Assembly (NCBI GenBank): GCA_023664725.1
Contig: JAMPFA010000001.1
Span: forward strand, 386,530 to 450,146
Direction of reading: 5' to 3'
From: Roseburia sp.
Lineage (GTDB): Bacteria > Bacillota > Clostridia > Lachnospirales > Lachnospiraceae
DNA: 63,617 nt
This document shows, in pieces, positions 26,495 through 36,598 of this stretch. Numbering within the stretch: the first letter of the stretch is position 1; each line of letters begins with the position of its first letter. The notes beneath the pieces were generated by a model. It was given only the letters and a program-made list of their open reading frames with translations, had not been told where the DNA came from and searched no databases. The position numbers and the translations under genes were made by a program.

Positions 26495-27797
26495 GATGTA
26501 CTTCCTCCTGTTCTCTTAATATATATAAACCCTGTATGATCGAGAAAACGACAATACTGCTAAAAAGTGAGCTTCCGCCGTAACTGACAAAAGGAAGGGT
26601 CACTCCTGTGGAGGGAATAAATTTTATCACCCCACCGATGGTTAAGAAAACCTGAAATCCGTATATCGTCCCAAGGCCGAGAGCCACCAGCTTATAGTAA
26701 CGGTCTTTTAGCTGCATGGCAATATTTAAACACATGAGAAAGCAGCTCATGCACACCATGATCAGGCACAGGGCAAAAATCCCCCCCATTTCCTCCGATA
26801 TGGCAGAAAATATCACATCCCGCTCCACCACAGGTATCTTGTTGGGCTGGCCTTTATAGAGTCCTACTCCAAACCATCCCCCTGTGCCGATGGCAAACAG
26901 TGACTGGCAAACCTGATATCCGTCATCATTGATCACGCTAAGAGGATCCTGCCAGGCCGCCACCCTGACTCTGACATGGGCAAACAATTTATATGCGATG
27001 ACAGAGGCGCTAGAACCTGCCAGAAGCCCGCCGATAAAATACAGCGGCTGACCTGTGGCAACATAGAGCATCACAAGGTACACCACAAAGAAGATCAAAG
27101 CTCCTCCCAGATCTTTTGAGGCAACCAGGACGATCACATGGGCCGCCGCCAGAATGGTAGTGATCACAACCTGTTTAAAACTTTTTGAACTGTAGAGCAT
27201 CCCTGCCACATAGAACACAAAGATGATTTTTACAAACTCAGAGAACTGCAGGGAAATTCCTGCTACATCGTAAGAAAGTTTTGCCCCTCCACTGGTGCTT
27301 CCAAGCACAGCCACCATCGACAACGCCGCTAAGCCCACCAGGGCAAAGAGCCAGGTCATACTCTTTAAAAACCACATTTTTTTGATAAAAAAGGGAATGC
27401 CAAGCCCCAAGATCATGGCAGCCACCGCAATGATAAACTGGCGGATGGCCAGATCAAAAGACAATCTGGTAAGAATGATAAATCCGATTGCCATAAGCAT
27501 ACACATATTATTTACCAAAAGCTGGGAAGATTTCTCGTACAACATTTTGTAGCTGCTGATGACAATGACAAAAAAAACTACCTGAGCTCCGTAAAACAAC
27601 AGCACCTTCGTGTTTCTCGTCTCGTCATAAAGCACAAGAAATGCATCCAGGTGAATCAGAATCATAAGCATATTCTGCCTGCGGAAAATATTTTCCCTCC
27701 GCTCTTTATTGTTCTTTTTTCTAAAAACAGCAAACCCCAGGAATGTATAAACAGCAAACAATACAATCATAAGGTATTTGGATATTTCTCCAAACAT
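26385..27797 (-). CDS. FtsW/RodA/SpoVE-family peptidoglycan polymerase
   Basis: This 470-residue SEDS protein has about ten membrane helices. Family signatures include KDLGGALIFFVVYLVMLYVATG and, near the end, PSTGVTLPFVSYGGSSL. SEDS proteins polymerise glycan strands from lipid II and pair with a class B PBP, here the overlapping downstream gene. The 45-residue basic tail (QKNKKAGKREQKGKG) is coded in the overlap and also gives the PBP its basic N-terminus in another frame. FtsW, RodA or SpoVE cannot be distinguished. Confidence 0.93.
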   Translation of the reverse strand: MFGEISKYLMIVLFAVYTFLGFAVFRKKNNKERRENIFRRQNMLMILIHLDAFLVLYDETRNTKVLLFYGAQVVFFVIVISSYKMLYEKSSQLLVNNMCMLMAIGFIILTRLSFDLAIRQFIIAVAAMILGLGIPFFIKKMWFLKSMTWLFALVGLAALSMVAVLGSTSGGAKLSYDVAGISLQFSEFVKIIFVFYVAGMLYSSKSFKQVVITTILAAAHVIVLVASKDLGGALIFFVVYLVMLYVATGQPLYFIGGLLAGSSASVIAYKLFAHVRVRVAAWQDPLSVINDDGYQVCQSLFAIGTGGWFGVGLYKGQPNKIPVVERDVIFSAISEEMGGIFALCLIMVCMSCFLMCLNIAMQLKDRYYKLVALGLGTIYGFQVFLTIGGVIKFIPSTGVTLPFVSYGGSSLFSSIVVFSIIQGLYILREQEEVHHGEAGGRKQKNKKAGKREQKGKGRRDGFATEVENLR

Positions 27798-27813
27798 AGG
27801 CTTAAAAACCTCT

Positions 27814-30006
27814 CTATTCTACACCTCGTTTATAGTGGCCGTATGTAAAATCCATCTCTTTTAAAATGTCATCTGCTGGAAAATCGGAATGGATGCCTTT
27901 ACACCAAAGTTTAAGCATCTGTTCTGCTTCCTCCGGTTTCTCCACTGTAAAATTCAGCCGGAATTTTGTGATTCCCATTTTTACTAATTCACCTGCCACA
28001 GAATATAACTGCAGCGGCTTGGAATTATATATGGTATTATAACATTCCCCGCAGTGGTTTTTCACCGGAAAATAAACTCCCCTGCGGTCTTTTAAATAGA
28101 AAAGTAACTGTTTCTTTTCACATCCAATGACTGTCTTGGCAATGCACTGTGCGGATGTCATCATGGGAAGATATCCGTACACGATCATCTCACTGTCACA
28201 GTTTTCCCTGGCCTTCAGTTCTTTTCTGTTTAATTCCAGGGGAACGGTATCCTTTACTCCAAGTTTTAAAAAGCTCTGTTTTGTGCGGTTGGAACAGGCA
28301 TACATATTGGCATCCAGCCGGATCTTATCTCCAGTAATCCCGGATTCCCTCAAAAACTGTAAAGCGTCATAATTTCTTACCAGAAAACCGTCTGTTTCTA
28401 TTTTGGTTATGAGCTTACTGTAAAAGTCCCCTGTATCCCGGCGAAAGATTGTGGGAAGGATCAGATAAAGCTCTTTATCATTTTCCTTTGCTCTGTGATA
28501 CAGTCCTTTTAACTCTTCTGTCAAATTATCCCGTTTTAGCGCCGTGCTGTCAATATATATTCTTCCAACTTCACGTTTTTTTAATAAAATCTCAAAAAGT
28601 TTTATATTTTCTATAGACACGCTTAGCTCTATGATGTCTTTTGACTGGCTGTTATGCTCACAAATCTGCTCCATCGGTTCAAACACTCTTGTCCCCTGCC
28701 TCCTAAACCGATGTGACAGTTCTCTTTCCAGGATCTCCAACGCCTGACGGCGAAGTTCGTTCAACCCTGAGACCGGGACAAAGAGTCCCTCTTCAAAATC
28801 AATGTCAATGCTTTCAAACTCAAAGGGGGTTTCTCCGGTCTTTTCTAATTTTTCTCTGATTTTTTCTTCTGTCAAAGGCTGCTTTTTGGCCTCTGCCGGA
28901 ACCTCCCCCTTCTTTTTCACCGTAATTTCAGCGGTTTTTACTGTAAAGCTTAAAGGTTCCCCCTTTTTCATAACAAAATATCCCCGGATCTTCTCCTTCT
29001 TTTCTCTCTCCACATAATTTCCTCTTATCTCTTTTTGCAGCATATCGTTGCTCTTTGTGTGGGAAGGCTTCGTTGTGGCCAGCATATCCGGCCCATTCCA
29101 CTGATTTAAATATCCTTCTGTAAATCCGCTGCGGTTTCCTAAATCCAGTAATATTTTATTGTCCTCAGGCAAAATATTGTAGGCTTCTTTTCCAAAGTTT
29201 AAGTACAGATCCATATATTTGCGGTAGATACTTGTGACCCCGGCAGCATACTCCGCCTGTTTCATCCGCCCCTCGATCTTAAAGGAAAAGACACCGTGCT
29301 CTGCCAGGTCGGGAACCCTGTCAATGGTACACAAATCTTTGGGACTTAGAGGAAATTCCGGTTTTTGAGTTATTTTATGATACTTTTCATCGTAGCATTC
29401 ATAGGGCAGTCTGCAGGGCTGGGCGCATCTCCCCCGGTTTCCGCTTCTCCCCCCGATGATGCTGCTAAAGAGACACTGACCGGAATAACAGTAGCAGAGA
29501 GCTCCGTGAACAAATGTCTCAATCTCCACATCTGTCTCCCTGTGGATCTCTCCTATTTCGGACAGAGACAGCTCCCTTGCGGTGACAACACGGCAGACAC
29601 CCTGATCCTGTAAAAGTTTTGCTCCTCTGGCTCCCGTCACTGTCATCTGAGTGCTGGCATGGACAGGAAGTTTTGAAAAATGTTCTTTGACAAAATGGAG
29701 AACTCCAAAATCCTGGACGATAAGCGCATCCCCGCCCTGCTCATAAAAAGGAAGCAGATAATCGTACAATTGCTCTTCCATCTCCCGCTCTTTTAACAGG
29801 GTGTTAACTGTCAGATATGTTTTCTTTCCATGGATATGACAAAAGTCAACTGCCCGAAGCATCTCTTCTTCTGTAAAATTTCCCGCATATGCCCTGGCGC
29901 CAAAGCTGCTTCCTCCAAAATAGACGGCATCCGCCCCGGCGTTTATCACTGCTTTTAATGTGGTAAAATTTCCTGCCGGTGCCAGTAATTCTAATTTTTT
30001 TCCCAT
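27814..30006 (-). CDS. U32-family peptidase-like protein with DUF3656
   Basis: The 730-residue product opens with KLELLAPAGNFTTLKAVINAGADAVYFGG, the U32 start. HGALCYCYSGQCLFSS and GNRGRCAQPCRLPY carry the Cys residues of an iron-sulfur cluster. The C-terminal half contains DUF3656 and a U32-like repeat. Relatives (YdcP/RlhA) hydroxylate cytidine 2501 of 23S rRNA rather than cut protein. gaggtat precedes the ATG. It lies downstream of zapA after a modest hairpin. Confidence 0.9.
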   Translation of the reverse strand: MGKKLELLAPAGNFTTLKAVINAGADAVYFGGSSFGARAYAGNFTEEEMLRAVDFCHIHGKKTYLTVNTLLKEREMEEQLYDYLLPFYEQGGDALIVQDFGVLHFVKEHFSKLPVHASTQMTVTGARGAKLLQDQGVCRVVTARELSLSEIGEIHRETDVEIETFVHGALCYCYSGQCLFSSIIGGRSGNRGRCAQPCRLPYECYDEKYHKITQKPEFPLSPKDLCTIDRVPDLAEHGVFSFKIEGRMKQAEYAAGVTSIYRKYMDLYLNFGKEAYNILPEDNKILLDLGNRSGFTEGYLNQWNGPDMLATTKPSHTKSNDMLQKEIRGNYVEREKKEKIRGYFVMKKGEPLSFTVKTAEITVKKKGEVPAEAKKQPLTEEKIREKLEKTGETPFEFESIDIDFEEGLFVPVSGLNELRRQALEILERELSHRFRRQGTRVFEPMEQICEHNSQSKDIIELSVSIENIKLFEILLKKREVGRIYIDSTALKRDNLTEELKGLYHRAKENDKELYLILPTIFRRDTGDFYSKLITKIETDGFLVRNYDALQFLRESGITGDKIRLDANMYACSNRTKQSFLKLGVKDTVPLELNRKELKARENCDSEMIVYGYLPMMTSAQCIAKTVIGCEKKQLLFYLKDRRGVYFPVKNHCGECYNTIYNSKPLQLYSVAGELVKMGITKFRLNFTVEKPEEAEQMLKLWCKGIHSDFPADDILKEMDFTYGHYKRGVE

Positions 30007-30040
30007 GTTAATACCTCAATCTTGGTTCTGTTCATATGAA

Positions 30041-30062
30041 AAGAGGGTGTCGCCTGACATCC
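30041..30062 (-). terminator. Weak terminator between zapA and the U32 gene
   Basis: On the minus strand GGATGTC and GACACCC form a seven-pair stem (one G-U) around AGGC, followed by TCTTTTC. The short U-run suggests only partial termination. Confidence 0.45.
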
Positions 30063-30064
30063 TC

Positions 30065-30673
30065 CTAACGTTTTCCATTGGATTTTTCTTTCTCCCTGTC
30101 CTCTTTTTCCTGGGCCGCTTTCTCCTCTGCCTCCAAAGCTGCCAATTCCCTCAAAAATTCTTCTTCCTCCAACTCCTCGGCTGTCTTTTGACGGGGCTCC
30201 TCCTGGGGTTTAGACTTTTGTTTTACCTCTTGTTTTTTCTCCGGCTCTTTTTCTTTGGAAATCTTTCCTAAGAGTTCATCCTCCAGGGCTGTCTCCAGCC
30301 TTGCCTTGTTTAACAACAGCTCTTTGTTCTTTGACTCCAGTTCATGCTGGGTCTTTTCCACAGACTCCAACTGGATCTGGCAGGCAATCAACTCATGCTT
30401 TAAATCGTAAATTTCCTTTTCTTTCTGCTCTAAATCCCTCTCCAGCTTTTCCACCCGCTCCTTTGCCTTAAAATAGTCGTCTGCGATATTTAAGTGCAGC
30501 AGGGTGGACTTCATATCTACCGGAAAGCGTCGCACATCTTCCATCTCGTTAAATTCGTTGATCTTGTTGTTGATATACGCTGCCACTTTCTGAAGATATT
30601 CTTCTCCCTCGTATCCACTGAGCGTATAAACCTTGCCTCCAATGAGCACTTCGGTATTGGATTTAGATGACAT
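30065..30673 (-). CDS. zapA: Cell division protein ZapA with long coiled-coil tail
   Basis: The 202-residue product has an N-terminal ZapA domain of about 95 residues (VLIGGKVYTLSGYEGEEYLQKVAAYINNKI). ZapA bundles FtsZ filaments. Residues 75-140 form a coiled coil, and the final 60 are Glu/Lys-rich and low in complexity. Bacillus ZapA is only 85 residues, so the tail is an extension of this lineage. aggaggaaa precedes the ATG. Confidence 0.92.
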   Translation of the reverse strand: MSSKSNTEVLIGGKVYTLSGYEGEEYLQKVAAYINNKINEFNEMEDVRRFPVDMKSTLLHLNIADDYFKAKERVEKLERDLEQKEKEIYDLKHELIACQIQLESVEKTQHELESKNKELLLNKARLETALEDELLGKISKEKEPEKKQEVKQKSKPQEEPRQKTAEELEEEEFLRELAALEAEEKAAQEKEDREKEKSNGKR

Positions 30674-30733
30674 ATGGTTTCCTCCTGGGTAATTCCGTTT
30701 ACAAATATTATCTATATTATACTTTTTTTCTCT

Positions 30734-31726
30734 TTATCTTGCAATCCCAAAGTGTTTATAAGCCAGATTTGTTACAACCCTGCCCTTTGGCGTGCGGTTG
30801 ATAAAACCGTTTTTCACCAGATATGGCTCATACACATCCTCTATGGTGCCGGAGTCCTCCCCGATGGCGGCAGCTAAGGTATCCAGTCCCACAGGCCCCC
30901 CCTCGAATTTCTCCATAATGGTAAAGAGGATATTTCTGTCGCTCTGGTCTAAACCACAGGAATCCACTTCCAATAAATCCAGTGCAAACTTTGCCACATC
31001 CTCCGTGATCTTCCCATCGTATTTCACCTGGGCGAAATCTCTCACCCGCTTTAACAGGCGGTTGGCAAGTCTTGGGGTTCCTCTGCTTCTCTTTGCCATC
31101 TCAAGAGCCCCCGCATTCTCGATCTCAACATCTAAAATCCCCGCTGACTGTAAGATGATGGTCTTTAATTCCTCCGGCGTATAAAATTCCAGATGATGCA
31201 CCACGCCAAACCTGTCCCGCAAAGGCGCAGATAGAAGCCCCGCCCTTGTGGTTGCCCCGACTAAAGTAAATGGGGGCAGATCCAGACGGATAGACCGGGC
31301 AGAGGCGCCTTTTCCGATCATAATATCAATGGCATAATCCTCCATGGCAGGATACAGTACCTCCTCCACCTGGCGGTTGAGCCGATGGATCTCATCTACA
31401 AAGAGCAGATCTCCTTCCCCAAGGCTGCTTAAAATGGCAGCCATCTCCCCCGGCTTTCCTATGGCGGGGCCGCTGGTGATCTTCATATGGGTTCCCATCT
31501 CATTGGCGATAATCCCTGCCAGAGTGGTCTTTCCAAGGCCAGGAGGCCCGTAAAACAGTACATGGTCCAGTGCCTCCCCTCTCTGTTTTGCCGCCTCGAT
31601 ATATACTTTTAAATTCTCCTTCGCCTTTTCCTGTCCGATATAATCATCCAGTCTCTGAGGACGAAGGCTGTTTTCTATTTTTTCGTCTTCTTTTTGTATC
31701 TGGGTGGATATGACACGTTTTTCCAT
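30734..31726 (-). CDS. ruvB: Holliday junction branch migration ATPase RuvB
   Basis: This 330-residue AAA+ motor drives branch migration with Ruv[13 protein letters not shown] is the usual start. [12 protein letters not shown] is Walker A, DEIHRL Walker B, and [18 protein letters not shown] includes sensor 1 and the arginine finger. [16 protein letters not shown] lies near the C-terminus. aaaggag fixes the ATG at 31726, 8 codons inside the longest frame. It follows ruvA by 20 bases. Confidence 0.98.
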   Translation of the reverse strand: MEKRVISTQIQKEDEKIENSLRPQRLDDYIGQEKAKENLKVYIEAAKQRGEALDHVLFYGPPGLGKTTLAGIIANEMGTHMKITSGPAIGKPGEMAAILSSLGEGDLLFVDEIHRLNRQVEEVLYPAMEDYAIDIMIGKGASARSIRLDLPPFTLVGATTRAGLLSAPLRDRFGVVHHLEFYTPEELKTIILQSAGILDVEIENAGALEMAKRSRGTPRLANRLLKRVRDFAQVKYDGKITEDVAKFALDLLEVDSCGLDQSDRNILFTIMEKFEGGPVGLDTLAAAIGEDSGTIEDVYEPYLVKNGFINRTPKGRVVTNLAYKHFGIAR

Positions 31727-31746
31727 AAAAACTCCTTTTTGGCAGA

Positions 31747-32352
31747 TCAAAATGCCATCTGTTTCAGGGCTGCCTTTAATACCCCTTCTACATCTGAATC
31801 CTCTGTAATCTCAACTTTGGAGAGAACCGAGAGCGCTTCCGTGGAAGAGTAGCCCAATGCCGCAAGTGCCTGTACTGCCTCTCCCTTCACTGTGCTCATC
31901 TCTGATTTTACTCCCACTGACGATGTCTCCTTTTCTTCAAAGACATCTTCTAAATTCAGCTTGTCTTTTAACTCCAAAATTACTCTCTGGGCTGTTTTTG
32001 CCCCGATCCCCGGCGCTTTGGCGATTGCTTTTGCATCTCCTCCCACAACTGCATAACGCAGGTCATCGGTACCAAGGACAGACAGGATGGCAAGGGCTCC
32101 TTTTGGCCCGATCCCGTTTACCCCCAGGAGGAGTTTAAACACCCTGATATCGTCTTTTGTCAAAAATCCGTACAGGGTAAGTGCATCTTCCTTTACATTC
32201 AGATAGGTATAAATTTTTATCTCACTGCCAGGAGAAGATACTTGGTCAAGAACACTCCCCGGCACATAGACATTATAGCCAATACCCTGATTGTCCACCA
32301 CAATTTTATCTTCCCCTATCTCCTCTAATGTTCCCTTGATATATGAATACAT
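31747..32352 (-). CDS. ruvA: Holliday junction DNA-binding protein RuvA
   Basis: This 201-residue tetrameric subunit starts [20 protein letters not shown]. Helix-hairpin-helix motifs lie in [16 protein letters not shown] and [20 protein letters not shown]. The C-terminal 50 residues are the RuvB-contacting domain III ([15 protein letters not shown]). The longest frame has 54 extra residues, but ggaggg directly before ATG 32352 and the family length select the short form. Confidence 0.97.
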   Translation of the reverse strand: MYSYIKGTLEEIGEDKIVVDNQGIGYNVYVPGSVLDQVSSPGSEIKIYTYLNVKEDALTLYGFLTKDDIRVFKLLLGVNGIGPKGALAILSVLGTDDLRYAVVGGDAKAIAKAPGIGAKTAQRVILELKDKLNLEDVFEEKETSSVGVKSEMSTVKGEAVQALAALGYSSTEALSVLSKVEITEDSDVEGVLKAALKQMAF

Positions 32353-32377
32353 ACTCCCTCCATACGATTGCCATATG

Positions 32378-32866
32378 TCACATACGCTTCCCGATGCGAA
32401 AGATAATCTCCTGGGATAGTATTCCAATGAGAAAACCTGTGACAAATCCTGCGATAAGAAGCACCGGCAGATAATAGAGCACATGATAATTTTCCACCAC
32501 AAAGGCTGCAACAAAAAGCTGCCCTATATTGTGCGCCAGCCCTCCCGCCACGCTTACGGTGATGACTTTCAGCTTTTTTGTACGCTTTAGGAGATACATC
32601 ACAAGAAAGCTTAAAATTCCTCCGCTTAAACTGTATAGAATACTGAATGGATTTCCAAACAAAAAGCCCGCCAGAAGAATACGCATCACGGAAACCCCAA
32701 AGGCCTCTTTTGCCCCCAAAGTATACAAAAGCAGTACCACCACAATATTGGTAAGCCCCAGTTTTACCCCAGGGATGCCAAAATAAAATGGTATCAAGGA
32801 TTCCACATAGCTGCATATTAATGCCAGCGCCAGGTACATTCCAAGATATGCTGTGTTTCGTTTCAT
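32378..32866 (-). CDS. Gx-type transporter (heptaprenyl diphosphate synthase component I family)
   Basis: The 162-residue product has five to six hydrophobic segments and the family pattern: YVESLIPFYFGIPGVKLGLTNI near the start and GGLAHNIGQL in the middle. Proteins of this family (PF07456) were named after a prenyl synthase subunit but look like ECF-type membrane components. They often lie near NusG-domain-II, ApbE or FMN-binding genes, as here. aaggga before ATG 32866 argues against the GTG at 32884. Confidence 0.85.
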   Translation of the reverse strand: MKRNTAYLGMYLALALICSYVESLIPFYFGIPGVKLGLTNIVVVLLLYTLGAKEAFGVSVMRILLAGFLFGNPFSILYSLSGGILSFLVMYLLKRTKKLKVITVSVAGGLAHNIGQLFVAAFVVENYHVLYYLPVLLIAGFVTGFLIGILSQEIIFRIGKRM

Positions 32867-32880
32867 TTTTTCTCCCTTAA

Positions 32881-33258
32881 TCACCGTGCCATGGAGTCAA
32901 ACTCTCCCTTTTCCCTTCCCTTCACTTCCACCACAACCTGATGGGGCAGACACACAATAGTCTCACCGCTTTTAGAGACAGGTTTCTGATGTACGCAGAG
33001 CTTGTCTGGGCAAGCTGCCGACACCATGTCTGCCCTGCCATCCCGGATATTTAAAATATTTATGACATTTCCATCCTTTTCAATCTCGATCTCCTGATCC
33101 TCTGTCAAAGGGACTGCCCGATACACATTTCCCTCCACCGTGATTACCACGCTGGCTCCCTCTTTTTTCAAAAAAGAAGAAAATACCACCGCCAGAACCA
33201 GGATGAAAAAAATAACCAGCAACAGGATCACATCTGCTTTTCCAAACCTTTTTTTCAT
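32881..33258 (-). CDS. NusG domain II-containing exported protein
   Basis: The 125-residue product has a basic start, one membrane helix (about 10-28) and an extracytoplasmic NusG-II-like domain. DGRADMVSAACPDKLCVHQ holds two Cys in the C-P-D-K-L-C pattern typical of this family (PF07009), and CLPHQVVVEV follows. The function is unknown; it often neighbours Gx-type transporters and flavin-linked redox genes. Its start lacks a strong ribosome site. Confidence 0.88.
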   Translation of the reverse strand: MKKRFGKADVILLLVIFFILVLAVVFSSFLKKEGASVVITVEGNVYRAVPLTEDQEIEIEKDGNVINILNIRDGRADMVSAACPDKLCVHQKPVSKSGETIVCLPHQVVVEVKGREKGEFDSMAR

Positions 33259-33259
33259 T

Positions 33260-34708
33260 TCAGGAGATTACCTTTCCCATATAGTAAAAACCTTTGCACT
33301 CGGTAAGTTCCACGTTTTGTATCGTCCCAATCATATCCTCTGTCCCAGGCATATGTACCAGAGAATTGTTAGAAAGCCTCCCGGTGACAAGGGAGCTGTC
33401 CTGCTCATTGATCCCCTCCACCAAAACGGGCTGGATCTTTCCCGTATACTGCATTGCCTTTTCTGTCGCAATAGACTGGACTTCTTTTAGCAGCCTGCCA
33501 AACCTGTCCTTTACCACATCTTCCGGAACCTGATTCTCCATGGCTGCGGCGGGAGTCCCTGTCCGCCTGGAATAAATAAAGGTAAATGCGCTGTCGAACC
33601 GGACACGCCCAACCACGTCCATAGTCTCCAGAAAATCTTCCTCTGTCTCCCCTGGAAATCCTACGATAATATCAGTGGTGATGGCAATCTCACCGACCCT
33701 TTCCCTGACTTTATCCACAAGCATTAAATACTGCTCTTTCGTGTATCTGCGGTTCATCTTTTCTAAAATCCTGGTGCTGCCGGACTGTAAGGGCAGATGA
33801 AGGTGTCTGCATATTTTATTTGAATGTCTCATCACGTCGATCAGCTCATCGGAAAGATCTTTGGGGTGGGAGGTCATAAAGCGGATCCGCTCAATCCCCG
33901 GGATTTTTTCTGTTTCCTGCAAAAGCTCTGCAAAACTCATGGGATGTTCCAGATTTTTTCCGTAGGAGTTTACATTCTGGCCAAGGAGCATAATTTCCAC
34001 TACCCCGTCATCTGCCAGTTTTCTGATCTCATCCAGAATATCCTCCGGGTTTCTGCTCCGCTCCCTGCCCCGGACATAGGGGACAATGCAGTAGCTGCAG
34101 AAATTGTTGCAGCCAAACATAATGTTTACCCCGGATTTAAAGGGATATTTCCGCTCCACCGGAAGCTCCTCCACGATTTTGTCTGTCTCCTGCCACACAT
34201 CCACCACCATGGAATCCGTCTCCAAAGTTTCTGCCAAAAGCTCCGCAAATTTGTAAAGGTTGTGGGTGCCGAAAATCAGATCCACAAAAGAATAGCTCTT
34301 TTTCAGCTTTTCCACAACAGAAGGCTCCTGCATCATGCAGCCGCAAAGCCCGATGCGCATGTGGGGATTTTTCTTTTTGCAGCCGTGTAAATATCCCAGT
34401 CTTCCATATACCTTGTTGTTTGCGTTTTCTCGGACGGTACAGGTATTGTAGATCACAAAGTCTGCATCCTCGGAATCTGCCCTTTCATATCCCACTGCTT
34501 CTAAAATGCCTGAAAGCTTTTCCGAGTCCCTGGCGTTCATCTGGCAGCCCATATTGACCACAAAAGATTTAGGTAAGCGGCCATTTTTTCGTTCAAAGTC
34601 TTTTACCCACTTTCGGCATTTTGCCATATAATAATATTGTCTGGCGGGTTCCTCTGTGGGCGGCTGTGAGTTTAAGTCTATTTGATTTAAATCAATTTCG
34701 TTATACAT
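33260..34708 (-). CDS. miaB: tRNA-2-methylthio-N6-dimethylallyladenosine synthase MiaB
   Basis: This 482-residue radical-SAM methylthiotransferase modifies A37 of tRNAs. The N-terminal domain has NMGCQMNARDSE and CTVRENANNKVYGRLG with cluster Cys. The radical-SAM motif is GCNNFCSYCIVPY (CxxxCxxC), and a TRAM domain closes the protein. An in-frame extension of 70 residues runs back into proA; ATG 34708 after agaga is preferred because the extension has no MiaB similarity. Confidence 0.96.
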   Translation of the reverse strand: MYNEIDLNQIDLNSQPPTEEPARQYYYMAKCRKWVKDFERKNGRLPKSFVVNMGCQMNARDSEKLSGILEAVGYERADSEDADFVIYNTCTVRENANNKVYGRLGYLHGCKKKNPHMRIGLCGCMMQEPSVVEKLKKSYSFVDLIFGTHNLYKFAELLAETLETDSMVVDVWQETDKIVEELPVERKYPFKSGVNIMFGCNNFCSYCIVPYVRGRERSRNPEDILDEIRKLADDGVVEIMLLGQNVNSYGKNLEHPMSFAELLQETEKIPGIERIRFMTSHPKDLSDELIDVMRHSNKICRHLHLPLQSGSTRILEKMNRRYTKEQYLMLVDKVRERVGEIAITTDIIVGFPGETEEDFLETMDVVGRVRFDSAFTFIYSRRTGTPAAAMENQVPEDVVKDRFGRLLKEVQSIATEKAMQYTGKIQPVLVEGINEQDSSLVTGRLSNNSLVHMPGTEDMIGTIQNVELTECKGFYYMGKVIS

Positions 34709-34736
34709 TTCTCTTGACTTTCTTCCTTTTCTATAT

Positions 34737-35987
34737 TTACCGAATCTGCCCATTCCCATAGATAATATACTTGCTGCTGGTAAGCGCCAAAAGCCCCATA
34801 GGTCCTCTGGCATGGAGTTTCTGGGTGCTGATGCCAATCTCCGCCCCAAATCCGAACTCAAACCCGTCGGTAAACCGTGTGCTGGCATTGACATACACTG
34901 CAGCTGCATCCACCTCATTTAAGAAACGCTCTGCGTTGGTGTAATTGTTTGTGATGATCGCCTCCGAATGTCCAGTATTGTAGCGGTTGATATGGGCAAT
35001 AGCCTCGTCAACGGAATCTACAGACTTGGCGGAAATCTTGTAATCCAGATACTCCATTCCCCAGTCCTCCTCTGTGGCGGGAATCACATTTGCCCCTTTT
35101 ACGGAAGCATTTAGAATACTCTCATCCCCCCGGATCTCCACCTGCTTTTCTGCCAGGCGCTTTTCTATCATGGGAACAAAAGAGTCTACGATATTTTTGT
35201 GTACCAGCAGTGATTCGCATGCGTTACAGACCCCGATCCGCTGTGTTTTCGCATTAAAGATAATATCACACGCCATATCAAAATCTGCGCTCTCATCCAC
35301 ATAGATATGGCAGTTCCCGGTTCCCGTCTCAATCACAGGAATAGTAGAGTTTTCCACAACCGTGCGGATAAGCCCTGCCCCGCCTCTTGGAATCAGCACA
35401 TCAACATAACGGTTCATTTTCATAAATTTTCCCGCCGTCTCATGGCTCGTATCTTCGATCAAGGAAATGGCAGTCCCTGACACTTTGCACTCTTCCAGTG
35501 ATTCACGGATCACTTTTACAATGGCTTTGTTAGAGTGGATGGAGTCTTTGCCCCCCCTTAAAATCACTACATTTCCTGTTTTAAAACAGAGACCGAAAGC
35601 ATCCGATGTCACATTTGGCCTGGACTCATAGATAATGCCGATGACCCCTAAAGGAACTCTTTTCTGTCCGATCATAAGGCCATTGGGACGTTTTTTCATG
35701 GAGATCACCTCTCCTATGGGATCATCTAAGGCTGCCACTTCCCGAAGCCCCTCCCCCATTGCCCCAATCCTCTCATCCGTTAATAGCAGACGGTCCAACA
35801 ATCCCTCCGGCATGTTATTTTTTCTTCCGTTTTTCATATCAATCTGATTGGCATCTACGATCTGCTGCCTTTTTTTCCACAGATTGTCTGCCACAGTGTG
35901 AAGCACTTTATTTTTCTGGTTTGTGGATAAAATACCCACTTCCTGTTTCGTCTCTTTTGCTCTCTTACATAATTCTTCTAATTCCAT
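34737..35987 (-). CDS. proA: Gamma-glutamyl phosphate reductase
   Basis: This 416-residue NADPH enzyme makes glutamate-5-semialdehyde in proline synthesis. NACESLLVH contains the catalytic Cys, and [28 protein letters not shown] segments are visible around residue 190-215. aaaggaaa selects ATG 35987. The first 10 bases overlap the fau-type gene. proB lies one gene upstream. Confidence 0.97.
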   Translation of the reverse strand: MELEELCKRAKETKQEVGILSTNQKNKVLHTVADNLWKKRQQIVDANQIDMKNGRKNNMPEGLLDRLLLTDERIGAMGEGLREVAALDDPIGEVISMKKRPNGLMIGQKRVPLGVIGIIYESRPNVTSDAFGLCFKTGNVVILRGGKDSIHSNKAIVKVIRESLEECKVSGTAISLIEDTSHETAGKFMKMNRYVDVLIPRGGAGLIRTVVENSTIPVIETGTGNCHIYVDESADFDMACDIIFNAKTQRIGVCNACESLLVHKNIVDSFVPMIEKRLAEKQVEIRGDESILNASVKGANVIPATEEDWGMEYLDYKISAKSVDSVDEAIAHINRYNTGHSEAIITNNYTNAERFLNEVDAAAVYVNASTRFTDGFEFGFGAEIGISTQKLHARGPMGLLALTSSKYIIYGNGQIR

Positions 35988-36574
35988 ATTGTTTCCTTTC
36001 CGCAAGAAATTCCCTGCTCTGTGATAAGATAATGCATCGGCAGATCCCACGGCTCCATGGGCAGCTTTTCCTCGATCTGATGTTCATAAGCAATCCCCGC
36101 CCGAAGGATATGGGGATATTTTTCAAAATAGTGGTCATAATATCCTTTCCCGTATCCGAATCTGCTCCCTGTCCTGTCAAACACTAAGCCGGGCGTTAAG
36201 CACAGGGCATATTCCCACTCTGCTTTTTTACAGGATTTGTCCGGCTCCTTCACATGAAAAGCTCCCTCTTTAAAATGATTCAGGGAAAATACCTGATAAA
36301 AATCCATGGATATGCCATCCACTCTTGGAAATGCCAGGGGAATTCCCTTCTCCAGCAAAAATTCGTAAAAAGGGATAAGGGATACTTCACTTCCCAGGGG
36401 ATAATAGCCGTATACTTTCACTTCCATCCCCATATTATCAGGGATTTTCAGTATTTTTTTTGCATTGCCCGAAATAATTTTAGATAAGTGAATACGCTCT
36501 TCTTCCTCCATTTCATTCCGCATAAGAAGATGGCGCTTTCTCAACTGTTCCCTGGTCTCTCTCAAACTTTCCAT
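35978..36574 (-). CDS. 5-formyltetrahydrofolate cyclo-ligase
   Basis: The 198-residue ATP-dependent enzyme recycles 5-formyl-THF to 5,10-methenyl-THF. The signature is [21 protein letters not shown] (given by its G-x-R-x-G-x-G-x-G-Y-Y-D residues), with [15 protein letters not shown] at the N-terminus binding ATP. It lies between proB and proA and overlaps proA by 10 bases, an unusual insertion into the proline operon. Ribosome site is distant from the ATG. Confidence 0.94.
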   Translation of the reverse strand: MESLRETREQLRKRHLLMRNEMEEEERIHLSKIISGNAKKILKIPDNMGMEVKVYGYYPLGSEVSLIPFYEFLLEKGIPLAFPRVDGISMDFYQVFSLNHFKEGAFHVKEPDKSCKKAEWEYALCLTPGLVFDRTGSRFGYGKGYYDHYFEKYPHILRAGIAYEHQIEEKLPMEPWDLPMHYLITEQGISCGKETIWN

Positions 36575-36598
36575 ATTTCTATAACAATTCCTTTCCCA

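Noticed and set aside
32325..32816. 163-residue minus-strand frame
   Set aside because: It overlaps the Gx-type transporter in another frame and lacks a family.
34709..34918. 70-residue N-terminal extension of MiaB
   Set aside because: It lies inside proA, has no MiaB similarity, and ATG 34708 starts a normal-length protein.
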